Shown here piece after piece: positions 12,431 to 22,980 of a stretch of 64,000 bases of DNA. Source of the stretch: Siphonodentalium dalli (Eukaryota; Mollusca; Scaphopoda; Gadilida; Siphonodentaliidae); contig CP136069.1 in assembly GCA_032622095.1 (NCBI GenBank), positions 71,139,319-71,203,318 on the forward strand, given 5' to 3'. Made by a program: the position numbers and the translations under genes. The first letter of the stretch is position 1, and every line of letters begins with the position of its first letter. Under the pieces are notes generated by a model. That model made no database searches, had not been told where the DNA came from, and saw only the letters and a list, made by a program, of their open reading frames with translations.

Positions 12431-12717
12431 TATCACCCTCCCCCCACATGACCCAGAACCCCACCCTGCCCCCAACCAACAGCATTCCACCCTATCTCAT
12501 TTCCTAACTCACAGGATCTCCCCCACCAGCATATTAAGTCAATTGTATTAGCTACAGACAGAGAGAGTTAATATAAATACACACAGGCATCAATTGAGAT
12601 GTTTATCAGGCTGACAGGTGTGAACTTAATGCACCAGACAGCACTCATGCCAATGTGTGTTATTAAAATAAAAACAAATTAATGTTCTCTAACCTGAATT
12701 TAGTGTTTCTGGCATTT

Positions 12718-12810
12718 GCAGAATGAGGTTCCCAGAGGGTGAATTTAGTTATGCTACCCTGCACAGCAGTCTAGCATCACCAAATACACTAGCCAGGGTC
12801 CTCATTCTGC
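12718..12810. repeat. GCAGAATGAGG hairpin repeat, copy 1
   Basis: The 93-bp unit starts GCAGAATGAGG and ends CCTCATTCTGC. The arms continue as 'gtgaatttagttatgcta' against its diverged complement. A second copy lies 200 bp downstream and an isolated half lies at 8918-8960. Confidence 0.65.
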
Positions 12811-13007
12811 TTAAGCCTCATCTTCTGGGAAGTATATAGGCACTTAAATTGACATTTTTACTTACTTTTTCCCTTCTATTTAGTTTCTATATCCCCTAAT
12901 TTGTGAATATAAAATGCATAATTGAGGTGCCCAGTGGGTGCACATCACCAACTTTAACTGGAGAACTTCAATCTAATGCTATGTCTCCCATAGCAGTTGA
13001 GGCCTAC

Positions 13008-13100
13008 ACAGAATGAGGTCCTCAGAGGGTGAATTTGGTGATGCTAGCCCGCATTGCAGGATTGTGTCATTAAATTCACCCTTATGGGACCTCATTGTGC
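13008..13100. repeat. GCAGAATGAGG hairpin repeat, copy 2
   Basis: This copy has the same plan as the one at 12718: 'acagaatgagg' at the left, 'cctcattgtgc' at the right, and 'agggtgaatttggtgatgc' against a diverged complement. A small G-rich run follows at 13198-13207. Confidence 0.6.
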
Positions 13101-13589
13101 AAATGTCAGACACTATGTTCAGGCTTGGCTGTTCGAATATTATGTTCTTAACCACCAGTATCCAATTGAACTCATTATACCCTGAAAAGAAAACTTGGGG
13201 GGGGGGTATATTGGATTGAATTTGTCAGTATCTATGTCAGACTGTTTTCCCATCCATCCATCTGTCATTATGTCTCTATCCGTCCATCAATTGTTTTCTT
13301 CTCCAGATACATATTAAAGACCAAATGGGTTTAAATATTTAGGTGTGGATGTAAATCCTTGTTTTGAACACAGCTGTAGGAGTAACACAATACATTGGTA
13401 TCACTGGGCAAATGTTTGTGCCATCATTAATTATCTTCATGTCAACAGGTCTCCCAGACATTCTTGTTGCTGATAGTGGCTTTATGAATGGAATTTTATC
13501 CCATGTTTATCTCAGATACAAATTGCCTGTTTGAAAGATAAAGTTTATTTTTACTATTAATATTAACCATTTCATGACCAGAGTTGTGC

Positions 13590-13670
13590 TGGTGAGACCC
13601 TGTGCTTGTGCATTCTCTTATATATGCTCCCATGGGAAGCCTCCCATATAAAAGAGAATGCACTGGCTTT
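13590..13670. repeat. Hairpin with CCCATGGGA centre
   Basis: The arms are 'gtgcattctcttatatatg' and 'catataaaagagaatgcac', nearly perfect complements, with a loop that includes 'ctcccatgggaag'. Two relatives occur at 55113-55176 and 55222-55286, so this is a dispersed hairpin family. Confidence 0.6.
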
Positions 13671-13789
13671 CCAGGTCATGGTAATTTTGTTAAGGCAATA
13701 GGCATCCAAATAAATGATGTATGTCATATTCTTGCAGGGATGTCGCCACTGTGTTGGGGGGGGGGGTGATTTACAGATTTATTCAATGA

Positions 13790-14400
13790 AATGTAATTTT
13801 TGAGCTCACATCTTCTCTAGACTGAATGGGTTCATATTTGGTGTAGATGTTCCCTAGGTAACTTACATTCATATTTGTTTAAATGAGGTCACTCTATCAA
13901 ATGGTTATGAAGGCAGGGCCATAACTCTTGCTCTCCATAGTAATTCTTAAAAACTACCTCTTCTGCTGTACCATCAGGTTGAACGGGTTCATATTTGGTA
14001 TGAACAGTCCTTGGGTGACCTGGAATTCAGATTTTTTTTTCAAATGGGGTCATTGGTTTTAAATGGGGTCAACTTGTCAACTAGGGGTCAAGCAAAGGAA
14101 AGTTTTCCTCTTAATATGCTTCCTTCACACAGACCATCAGGTCTATTTTATTGATATTTAGTATGAAGGGTTCTTTGTATCTGGGATTCAAATTTATTCA
14201 GATGGGGTCACCATATTAAATAGACTGGGACCAGGAACATAACTGTATGTCTCTATAGTAATACTTAAAAATGTCTTCTCAAGAGAGGTTGGACTATTTA
14301 GCTTACATATAGTATGGAGGATCCTTTAGTGACTGAGATTCAGATTTGTTAACATGAGGTCAACCTGTCAAGAAATGACGGGGCTATGGGGACTTCACTT
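13790..14400 (+). repeat. Diverged second copy of the 'agctcacctgag' unit array
   Basis: The units seen at 11700-12350 recur here: 'catatttggtgtagatgtt', 'ccctaggtaact', 'aaatgaggtcact', 'gcagggccataactct' and 'cttgggtgacc'. This copy lacks the 'agctcacctgag' head and the CCGT tract, and its units are more diverged. Confidence 0.65.
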
Positions 14401-15295
14401 AAAACATCTACCTTGGAACTACCTGACTGATTAATCTTGACATATATATGTTGTTTTCGGGTTCATGGATAATTGGGCTTCAAACATGTCTAAATAGTTT
14501 ATAAAACGGTGCTTGTGAGATTGGAAATTTCGAACAATTGAGAAAGTTTGAGACGTCAGTTGTGAAATTCTAACCTAAGACTTGGGAATCTGGAGCCCGG
14601 TCAGGAGGGGATATGTTGAGCTGGAGGGGGATCTGTAGTGTTCCATTGGTAATTTAAAGGTAGATATTCGCTGATCGACATGAAGCCTCTCTAGCCACAT
14701 ATCCTGTGTAGATCCGCTTCTTTTAAAGTGATTATGAAAAGTTCTGACTGTTATGGTCTCAAGAGTCCCAGTCTTATCAGTCTTTGCAGTCTGGTGAGCG
14801 ACCCCACAGTCTTTGACTGTCTTGTTATAATTAGCCCTTTAACATATCAATGGATTGGTAATTATAATGAAAATCAATTCATTCATGTGTTGCATATATT
14901 TTATTGACTATGGATATGGTACAATAAATGGGTGGATTTAGTGTACAGTACCCTTAAAGGTTGCATAAGTATGTTGTATGGCACATTTATCAATAAATTG
15001 TGCAAAAAAGGAACATATATAAAACCAGTTTGGGTTTTGATCAAAACCAGTTGGCGCTTGGTATTTGGTTTTGATCAAAACCAAATTTGGTTACATATAT
15101 GGGACAAAGTTCAAACCCAAATTTGGTATTTTAAAAAACCAAATCGTTTAAGAGTGTACATGTACATTGAAAACATTCAAATACAGCCGAACAAAACTTT
15201 AGTCACATGATATAAAAACAGCGGGTCTCGGATTTTCTTCGGTATGACACAACTAGAAGTAGGACTTTCCTAGTTGAACTAAGGATACTCCGCGG
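14401..15295. other. Intergenic flank of the LTR element
   Basis: No gene is supported. About 15025-15150 carries repeated near-palindromes 'ggttttgatcaaaacca' and 'ccaaatttggt', like the patch at 4876-4990. The last four bases, GCGG at 15292-15295, are the left copy of the target duplication of the LTR element. Confidence 0.5.
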
Positions 15296-16059
15296 TGTGC
15301 CAATACGGGTACATATAACTCTTAAGGCTATCAGAACTGTTTGATTATTTATATATAACAAAGTCAATAATGTTCAATCATCGGCATCTGGGTTTCTCTT
15401 CCTGTCGTCTGCTTGGTTTAGAGTCTTCTCCCGTCTTCATAGGTTGTGTGTGTCTGCTTGTCTTCTACTCGGTTGAGTTCCGGTTGAGTTCGTCTTCCTG
15501 TCGTCTGCTCTTCTTCTTCCTCCGTCGGCGCATCAGTGGGGCGTTGTTAGAAATACAAGAGCATAATGTTTACCTTGTATTCTCGTCCATTGCTCCACAC
15601 TGCTCTTCTAAGCGTCCGAGGTTCGTGGTGATCGCTTGTGGTGGTCAGATAGAAACTGGTTAGAACTCCTTCTCATGTTGGCTTGCTTCCTCCTAAAATA
15701 CCCAGTGTCTGCTAATGACGGCCATGTGTATTTTCACGGCGCGTCGGTTCATCGTACTTAGGGTAATTGAGTTATCGTCATCTCCCCATGAGTCCTATTA
15801 ACTCTCCTGGTTTCAGTAGCTTTCTAGGCGATACATCTGGTCTTGCTAATCCTCAAGACCGTGTTCTGTTTACTCCACAAATCATTTCCCTATGTTATTG
15901 CATGGACGCTCGCTAATTCGATTTGGTGCTCAGTACTTTTGTGATCTAGATGTGGTCAACAGCGACGCTGATATGTGTGGTAATCGAGCGCCCCTCTGAC
16001 AGAGATTTCCTATCTTCTTCCCGGGTTGAAAGTTATGTCCCTGTGGTTGTCTTGGCACA
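15296..16059 (-). repeat. 3' LTR of the retrotransposon
   Basis: This 764-bp copy matches 20301-21064 over its whole length with about three substitutions, for example 'cttctcccg' against 'cttcttccg' and 'ctttctaggcg' against 'ctttcttggcg'. It starts TGTGCC and ends GGCACA on the plus strand. A 97-codon open frame inside each LTR (15370 and 20375) is a by-product of the LTR sequence and not a gene. Confidence 0.93.
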
Positions 16060-16079
16060 TTACTCCTTCACTTTTTCGA
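16060..16079 (-). promoter_or_regulatory. Polypurine tract
   Basis: On the minus strand the 20 bases just before the 3' LTR are purine-rich and include AAAAAGTGAAGGAG. This is the position and composition expected for the tract that primes plus-strand DNA synthesis. Confidence 0.65.
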
Positions 16080-16863
16080 TTTAAAGTTGATCTTGAAATC
16101 GCAAGTCCAATTCGTCGCGGCGCAGCAGGTCGATGATTCGTCGAAGTGTTTCGCAACAGCGGCATCGGCGATGGATAGCTGGTTCGATGTCGGTCGTCTC
16201 CGTGTAGATCGGGTCGTCTGGGCGTCTCTCAGACAACTCCGACCCACTGGCTGTGACTCTTTCGGTGTAAAACTATGATTGAAATTTCATGGCGTCGTCA
16301 TTTTCGTCATCATCGGACGTCGAGGTATTTTCGTCCTCAATGTCCGAGTATGGGGTAGGTTCTGACAACTGGTCGACCCTTGTTCCACCGCCATGGTCAG
16401 CCTGTAATACTCAAACGGATATTTGTGTGAGGTTTGAGAACAAATGACACAGTCAGAATACACAATGGTTAATTTTCCAATTTATCGGTATCGCTTGAGG
16501 GTCGTCAGATCGGCCCAATACGAAAATGGAATTTACAACTAATTATATAGATGGATTTGTTGACGAACAGTTTAAACACCAGATAAGTCGGGGTGATTGA
16601 TTTCAATTATCAAAACGTATGACTGAATGTCGGGATTTATAGTCCCTATTCAACGCTTGCTATAATCATTCTGATGATTATACAACTATAATACCCTGGA
16701 CATCGTTATGCAACAATTAATATTTGAAATATATGAAATGCATAAATGTCTATATACATGCAAATGATTCTGATATCCGCGCAACAATAATTACGGAGGA
16801 AATTCGGAATACATTAATATACGATACATAATTAATACTAATCCAAATCCGCCACAGATGTGG

Positions 16864-17154
16864 TCAGCCTCTGACGGCTATAATTGGATATACATGTAGG
16901 CGTTCCTGAGTGTTGTCCCGGAATAGCGCAGACGGCTTTGGTGCATCCGTCTCCATTGCTTCGTCGATGGGTTCTTTGAACACGGCATTCAGGATATCCT
17001 CAGGTCGCTGGTCCAACTGCTTACTATACATAATGGCTAACCTTGGCAACTGATGTTTAACAAATTTCCACCAGAATCGGTGGGTCAAGATAATGAAAAT
17101 TACTACTGTAACTACGTTACTAGGGCAAAATACCACCCTGGCCATCTCTACCAT
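16864..17154 (-). CDS. Third open frame of the LTR element, one hydrophobic segment
   Basis: This is a 96-codon frame with a true ATG at 17154, lying between the pol-derived frame and the 3' LTR. Residues 8-25 form a hydrophobic stretch (VVFCPSNVVTVVIFIILT) followed by basic and aromatic residues, as in a signal anchor. The remainder is polar and acidic. The position is where some Ty3/gypsy lineages carry an extra or envelope-like gene, but there is no cysteine pattern or cleavage site to support that. It could be a relic of a longer gene or chance. The 17160-17500 interval before it has no frame I can assign. Confidence 0.35.
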   Translation of the reverse strand: MVEMARVVFCPSNVVTVVIFIILTHRFWWKFVKHQLPRLAIMYSKQLDQRPEDILNAVFKEPIDEAMETDAPKPSALFRDNTQERLHVYPIIAVRG

Positions 17155-17498
17155 TCATTGGGGTAATACTTTTTCGTTCACTAAGTCAGTCGTGAGCATA
17201 TTTTCGATCGTGTTTATTTGAGCGGGGTGCGCTCAAACGTAGTAACCCTAAGGGTGGCGGCGTGCACGTTATCTCTCGGTGCGCGATTGCAAAGTTCAAA
17301 GCTTTATTTATTAAATCGTCATGCGCACGTGCCGGGTTTCATGGGGCGCGCGACCTGTCATTGATCCGAACATGACTATTTATTCGCGATTCGGTCTGGG
17401 GCGTTGGGCTAACTATTTTCAACATTTACGAAGCCAGGTTAGGTTTGCCAATAAGCCAGTTAAGGGTAGGGTCGCATTCTTCTGTAATGGACCCCAGG

Positions 17499-19084
17499 TC
17501 ACTGTTTCGAGCACTCTATTATTATTGCTGATAGCACGGCTTTAAACAACGGTTTATCTATTAAGTTGCTGCTCGCTCCATTCATGAGCTGCTTACACTT
17601 GCGAGGGGCCGGTACGGGCCTACATTCACGAGGGTTTTGTTCAATGGCGGCCACTTCCATTAACTCATCCTCTGAGCTGTCATCACTCGTAACCATCTTT
17701 GTTACTTTGCGCCCGTGTCGACGAGGCGCTGGAGCGCGTCGTGCCTTGGCACTCGGGTCTGGTCTCTCGTCCATGGACGAGTCAGGGTTTTGTAGCGGCT
17801 CTGAGCGCGCGAGTCGCGTCTTTCTACGCTGTAAGCGCATCTTAAGCTCGCTTAAAGGGACATCTTCGTCATCGGAGTCCGAACATTGTCTCCGATATCG
17901 AGCGATTACATCATCTGGTAATGGTTCTGTTTCATCGCCAGAAGACCCACCCACAGGGTTAGGGGCAGGAACGTCGCTATCTTCGTCTTCGGGGGGAACA
18001 ACATACGTTTGAGCACGCTTGTTGTTGTCAGTTTTGGGGATTTCCCATTCCAGGTTGGCTTTGCGCATATGTTCAGCATGGGATTGTGTGACTTTCCCAG
18101 TTACTTGATTCCTTAACTCGAAAGTAACGGGCGTTATTTGCTTGGTTATGCGGAAGTAAAGTTTCCATTTGCTTTCAAGTTTGCTTTTTCGTAAATGATT
18201 CTTCACATAGACGGCCTCGCCAATCTCGAATTTGGTGTCTGTGGCCTTTTTGTTAAATTTCGCTGCTTGTTTGCGTTTCGCCTGTTTCACGTGTTTGTGT
18301 ACCATCATAAATGATTTAGGCTGTTGCTGTAATGTTATTTGACAATAACCTTTCCCAGCACGATTGCGTCTTCGTCCATACGTGACTGATTTTCCAACTA
18401 CACTGCCGCGCCGTAGATAAACGGTTTTATTAGTGTTGTTCACAAGTAGCAATGGGACTTGATGTCTTTTACCTAGTTCCGAAATCGACTTCCTTACCTC
18501 CAAACCGGGTTTTGATGCTAGGTAACCTTTCTCGATTTGGGCAACCTCTATTAATGTCGACTTGTGAAGAGAAGCTAAGTTTTTTGATTTTCCCATACAT
18601 AAAGTCGATGTTCGGGGCTTTAAACTAACTTTGCTGGTCAGTCTCAGCAGGGAAGCTATGTGCGCGTCCGTTTCCAATGGGACGTACACGTCACTGACCT
18701 TGAGGCATCCCAGATCATAATATAGTCTGACCCCCCGAGAGGTCAACCAATCCCTCCCCAAGATCATATTCCGGGTCATATCATTCGCCACATAAAATTT
18801 ATGGGTTAATTTTAGTTTCGCCATTCTGAAGGTCAGTTCCACGCTACCAAGTACGCCCAGTGACTTCCCATTCACGGAGCTAAGGTTGATGTGTTCCCTA
18901 GTTAGTTTCGGTCGGAACTGTAATGCGTCATAGACGCGTTTGTGAATCAATGATACTTCCGCTCCACTATCCACTAATGAGCGATATTTATTTTTCCCTA
19001 TTCTAACTAAACAGGAGCTGGGGTTCCCTACAATATTTATGTTATATTTCCTCCCATTTGTGGCCTCAATGAGAGGATTCCTTA
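17499..19084 (-). CDS. Truncated pol: retropepsin fused to integrase C-terminal region
   Basis: The frame is open from just after the gag stop to 17499, in the -1 frame relative to gag. It has no obvious own start, so expression by frameshifting is likely. Near its beginning lies the retropepsin active site, DSGAEVSLI, and about 70 residues later ILGRDWL, the second conserved protease motif. About 200 residues in, the sequence passes directly into a segment typical of the integrase C-terminal domain: lysine-rich, then FEIGEAVYVKN, then FRITKQITPVTFELRN. No reverse transcriptase, RNase H or integrase DDE core is present. The last 150 residues are low-complexity acidic and basic sequence of unknown role. 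The junction reads through in frame, so the product may still be made. Confidence 0.85.
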
Positions 19085-20164
19085 GTTTTTTGCATATGTG
19101 GGCGGGGTCATCATTCGTGGCGGTTCGTTTAATGTCGGATATCTCCGGCTGTGTCGCGGTGTATCATGGGATATGTCACGTGATCGGTTCGGCTGATCTC
19201 GGCGGATTCCCCTAGGTGGCGTTACCGGCGCGTTCCATTGATTTTGCTTCGAACCTCCGGATTTGGAGGGGCAATTTCTAGCTAAGTGGTTACCTTCGCA
19301 AACCCAGCAAGATACGTGCCTCCGGTTTTCGGTCTTAAAGGGGCAGTCGCGAGCGAAATGATCACCTTGACACGTCCAACATTCGACCGTTCGTGGTTTA
19401 ACCACCGCATCGACATGCACCTGTCTCGGGCGTGATCTGTGTTCTCGGGTCGTGTGATTATCGCTTGCGCACACCTCGCAGGTTGTTCTCGCGCGTTTGT
19501 TTCTGAAACTATCGATTTCCATTGCTTCCGGTTCGTTTTCGTTGTAATTTTCGCGGCCCGTTCGTAGGTTGAATACCCGTCGGATCCCCATTTCCCGCAT
19601 GGCGATGTCGGCTGCCAATTTTAGTGTCTTCGGCGCATCCCTGATCAACTTCATTTTCAAACTGTCGCTTCTTAAAGCGTCAATATAAAACCCTACGAGT
19701 TGGCCTTCAACCGCGTTGATCCCGTCGATTTGCTCTCGGTATGCCACCGTCGCGATCTCCAAAATTCGTTCGGCAAGCACATGTAAATTTTCGTTTTGTT
19801 TTTGCTTGATTTTTCTTAGCATCGAAAAGGCGAATTGAATGTCATTTATTTCGGCAAATCGACTAGATAATTCAGTTTTTGTGTCTTGCCACGTGGCGTT
19901 AGGATTCGTGGCCAAATATCTTTGTAAAAAATCTGATACGGGGCCCGTCGCGCTCTGGAATGCCATATAGGGCTTCTTTGCTTCGTTAGCGCCGGTTAGG
20001 ATCGCGCATTTTTCTATCGACTTGACCCACCCGTGGTATTTCGTGGGGTCCCCGTCAAATGACGTCACTACCTGTGTCACCGTAGTCATGGCCATTGCAG
20101 CAATTTGAGAATTGATAGACTCTGTCAATGGGGCGAGAACACCAATTGATTGTTGGGTAGCCAT
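19082..20164 (-). CDS. Gag polyprotein of the LTR element
   Basis: This is a 360-residue structural protein that would package the element's RNA. I take the ATG at 20164 (reading MATQQ) as the start, because the open frame upstream has no other ATG. The central part is alpha-helical in character, as in capsid. The C-terminal third carries two CCHC zinc knuckles, CWTCQGDHFARDC and CWVCEGNHLARNC, plus a partial third, CEVCASDNH. The tail is rich in Arg, Pro and Ser. The stop at 19084-19082 comes directly after the run A AAA AAC. Homology is to Ty3/gypsy-type gag proteins. The frame is intact. Confidence 0.88.
   Translation of the reverse strand: MATQQSIGVLAPLTESINSQIAAMAMTTVTQVVTSFDGDPTKYHGWVKSIEKCAILTGANEAKKPYMAFQSATGPVSDFLQRYLATNPNATWQDTKTELSSRFAEINDIQFAFSMLRKIKQKQNENLHVLAERILEIATVAYREQIDGINAVEGQLVGFYIDALRSDSLKMKLIRDAPKTLKLAADIAMREMGIRRVFNLRTGRENYNENEPEAMEIDSFRNKRARTTCEVCASDNHTTREHRSRPRQVHVDAVVKPRTVECWTCQGDHFARDCPFKTENRRHVSCWVCEGNHLARNCPSKSGGSKQNQWNAPVTPPRGIRRDQPNRSRDISHDTPRHSRRYPTLNEPPRMMTPPTYAKN
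19085..19091 (-). promoter_or_regulatory. Candidate -1 ribosomal frameshift heptamer A AAA AAC
   Basis: In the gag frame the last codons are GCA AAA AAC followed by TAA. The seven bases A AAA AAC fit the X XXY YYZ slippery rule exactly, and the downstream protease frame is the -1 frame. A slip would give one gag-pol product. I have not shown a stimulatory stem or pseudoknot downstream. Confidence 0.7.
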
Positions 20165-20269
20165 TATGATAATAAACAATTAGACTCACGTTTTGCGAAT
20201 TTTCCCACACTGTTTCTGTTCACACTGTTCCTCCTCTGGTTTCACGTTGTGTCTGCGATTAGCGTTCAG

Positions 20270-20289
20270 ATCCTGGCTCGAAGGCACCA
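20270..20289 (-). promoter_or_regulatory. Candidate primer-binding site, tRNA-Tyr-like
   Basis: On the minus strand, 11 bases inside the 5' LTR, the sequence TGGTGCCTTCGAGCC starts with the obligatory TGG. It closely matches the complement of a eukaryotic tRNA-Tyr 3' end (GGCTCGAAGG plus CCA) apart from one extra base. The tRNA identity rests on my memory of the conserved acceptor stem. Confidence 0.5.
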
Positions 20290-20300
20290 GTTAAGAGATA

Positions 20301-21064
20301 TGTGCCAATACGGGTACATATAACTCTTAAGGCTATCAGAACTGTTTGATTATTTATATATAACAAAGTCAATAATGTTCAATCATCGGCATCTGGGTTT
20401 CTCTTCCTGTCGTCTGCTTGGTTTAGAGTCTTCTTCCGTCTTCATAGGTTGTGTGTGTCTGCTTGTCTTCTACTCGGTTGAGTTCCGGTTGAGTTCGTCT
20501 TCCTGTCGTCTGCTCTTCTTCTTCCTCCGTCGGCGCATCAGTGGGGCGTTGTTAGAAATACAAGAGCATAATGTTTACCTTGTATTCTCGTCCATTGCTC
20601 CACACTGCTCTTCTAAGCGTCCGAGGTTCGTGGTGATCGCTTGTGGTGGTCAGATAGAAACTGGTTAGAACTCCTTCTCATGTTGGCTTGCTTCCTCCTA
20701 AAATACCCAGTGTCTGCTAATGACGGCCATGTGTATTTTCACGGCGCGTCGGTTCATCGTACTTAGGGTAATTGAGTTATCGTCATCTCCCCATGGGTCC
20801 TATTAACTCTCCTGGTTTCAGTAGCTTTCTTGGCGATACATCTGGTCTTGCTAATCCTCAAGACCGTGTTCTGTTTACTCCACAAATCATTTCCCTATGT
20901 TATTGCATGGACGCTCGCTAATTCGATTTGGTGCTCAGTACTTTTGTGATCTAGATGTGGTCAACAGCGACGCTGATATGTGTGGTAATCGAGCGCCCCT
21001 CTGACAGAGATTTCCTATCTTCTTCCCGGGTTGAAAGTTATGTCCCTGTGGTTGTCTTGGCACA
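20301..21064 (-). repeat. 5' LTR of the retrotransposon
   Basis: This is the promoter-bearing LTR for the minus-strand element, 764 bp, with the ends described for its partner at 15296. It is followed by the GCGG copy of the target duplication. I could not pick out a convincing TATA box or polyadenylation signal. Confidence 0.93.
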
Positions 21065-21569
21065 GCGGTGGAATTGGGCCACATGGGTTAGCTATGTCAT
21101 ACATGTATTCTGAATAAGAACAACGCTGTTCAAATTCCCATGATGATAAATATATGTGTTAAGTTTCATAACAATTAACCAATAATAAAACAAAACGCTT
21201 GGACAAAATCATGTATGTCGCAATAAATTGGGTTAAAAGGGAAAATACTACTAAAAAGTAGAGCTCATAATTGCAGCTGGACAGGTCCCCAAAGTAGTAT
21301 AATATTCGCGCGTTCTTGTGCTCGCAGCTCCTGTCATTGTGACCTGTTGGGGTGACTTGAAATATCGAAGTGAGTGTACAGGTGCCATCAGATGGTCGAG
21401 TGGAGTACCATTGAATTTTAAAATTCTGGAACTCGATATGTGAATTATGTTAAAGCCCCATTGTGGGTTGAAGCATGTACACTTATAATCCTTGTGTTAA
21501 TTTCCCGACCGGTTCCGTGGATCAAAAAATCAATAATTACGTTAAATAATCTTCTACATACTAAAAGCG

Positions 21570-21905
21570 ACGTGAAACACTCTGCTCACGTGGTTCGAAC
21601 GGAATAACAAGAATTATGCCAATATGAGTTATTTTCATAAATTTGATATCCAAATACTCAGAAAACAGCGTCGTTGTTATAAACGAATTACATGTAGTGA
21701 CTACGATTGGCGCAATCATTGCCTTAATGTTAATACCTAATAATGCATTCCGAATAAATAAAAACATGTTTACATTTGTGCATAGTTCAACCTCTGTGTT
21801 CCCTGAAATAGTACAGTCGATGTTGGAATTTTCGACAATCTTCGTTCATTGCGACAGTCTTCTAATTGGGACAGTGTTTGGATACTAACATATTGGATTT
21901 ATATA
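21570..21905 (+). repeat. Interspersed repeat, copy 2 (first copy at 9795)
   Basis: It is collinear with 9795-10140. The spacing of 'tcagaaaacagcgtcg', 'gttataaacgaatta', 'catgtttacatttgtgc' and 'gtgtttggatactaac' is conserved. The open frames here are chance. Confidence 0.65.
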
Positions 21906-22904
21906 TCCAATGAAATAAGTCTTTACGATGCCACAGAAAGACGTATTCGAGTCTAGAATGTAGAAAAAGCAGGAACCGCATTTTACATTGTGAACGAATT
22001 AACACCGTTCCTCGTTATTCTATTCCTGATATGGAAAAAAATAAGGTTTGTCTTATTTTTGTGAGAAAAATGGTAATATATCTGTAAAATTTCTATGGCT
22101 ATAATATGTAAAGTTTGTTCAGAGTATATAGAGCACATGACTGGACATTTTAAAAGCGCTTCTTCAAACATCTTTCGTCAATAGTCCTAGCCTCGGTCCT
22201 AACCTCGCGTGGCACGTTTTGTTGAGTTTGTCGCTAACAAATCGTGAAACCCGATTAAGTATCTTTCGCTATCTAATCGTGTGCCCATTGGTTGGTTGGA
22301 CAGAACAACTTGCTGCTAACCCTTATGCTGCTAACCCTTTCTATAATAATTAATCATTGACGAGTAGTTATCCCATCTGAAATGCATAGGTCGCTTGTTG
22401 AACCTATTATCTGAATAGTTCGAATCGATGCATCGGATTCCTTCTGTACTTTCTGTTATATGTCGTCTGCTTTTATTACCTGAACATTCCTCCAGATGAA
22501 TAATAGACCAGTCCAATGTATAATTTTATAACTGAATGGGATAAAACCATCTAGTATAGAAGGGGTTAACCGAATGTCGACAGCATCACTTGTAGTCAGT
22601 GTTCACGCTGGTCCGGAATTGTGTTTGGCCAATTAAATCCTCATTTTTTCTGGGCTCATAATTAATGAATATTTTTTTTATCTTACATGTTATACAATTA
22701 TAACAACACTACCCGAAACAGGCTCCCACGCATATGGAGCCTTTATTCTTCGCCCACATTTTGATCAGTTAAACAGTTTGATTTAAAACAAAAACTTTTT
22801 TTTAGATTGTGCTCCTTGTTCAAATTAACAAACATTTTTTTATTTATGTATTTTTTCCTTTTTTCAATCAAATGTTTTTAAATCAAAATTTTGAAAAAAC
22901 GGTG
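21906..22904. other. Intergenic, no gene seen
   Basis: AT-rich sequence with poly-T runs near 22665 and 22800-22860. No domain, RNA gene or element end was recognised. Confidence 0.5.
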
Positions 22905-22980
22905 AATATACTGTGGCAAATTTAGTTAATGGGCGACGGCGGAGCCGGAGCCCATTAACGGGTATTTACCACAGTATATT
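22905..22980. repeat. Hairpin with GC-rich core
   Basis: The arms of about 31 bp ('aatatactgtgg...gttaatgggc' and its complement) close on the loop 'gacggcggagccggag', which is itself nearly palindromic. The same plan of AT-rich arms around a GC-rich palindromic core is seen at 52999-53100 and 57392-57540. Confidence 0.7.

Larger units (their letters stand above)
15296..21064 (-). mobile_element. Non-autonomous LTR retrotransposon (Ty3/gypsy-like)
   Basis: A complete insertion of 5,769 bp lies on the minus strand. Both LTRs are 764 bp without length differences, have TGTGCC...GGCACA ends, and differ at about three positions. GCGG flanks the element on both sides (15292-15295 and 21065-21068), which is a 4-bp target duplication. 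Order in the sense direction: 5' LTR, primer site, gag, slippery site, protease fused to the integrase C-terminal part, a small third open frame, polypurine tract, 3' LTR. Reverse transcriptase, RNase H and the integrase core are absent. The near-identical LTRs and intact duplication mean a recent insertion, so its mobilisation must have depended on another element's enzymes. Confidence 0.92.

Noticed and set aside
15370-15663. 97-codon open frame, repeated at 20375-20668, as a possible gene pair
   Set aside because: Both lie inside the LTRs and are identical only because the LTRs are. They run antisense to the element, have no domain and show no sign of coding constraint.
20265-20292. Host tRNA gene at the tRNA-Tyr-like sequence
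   Set aside because: Only the 3' acceptor and T-arm-like part is present and it sits at the primer-binding position of the LTR element.
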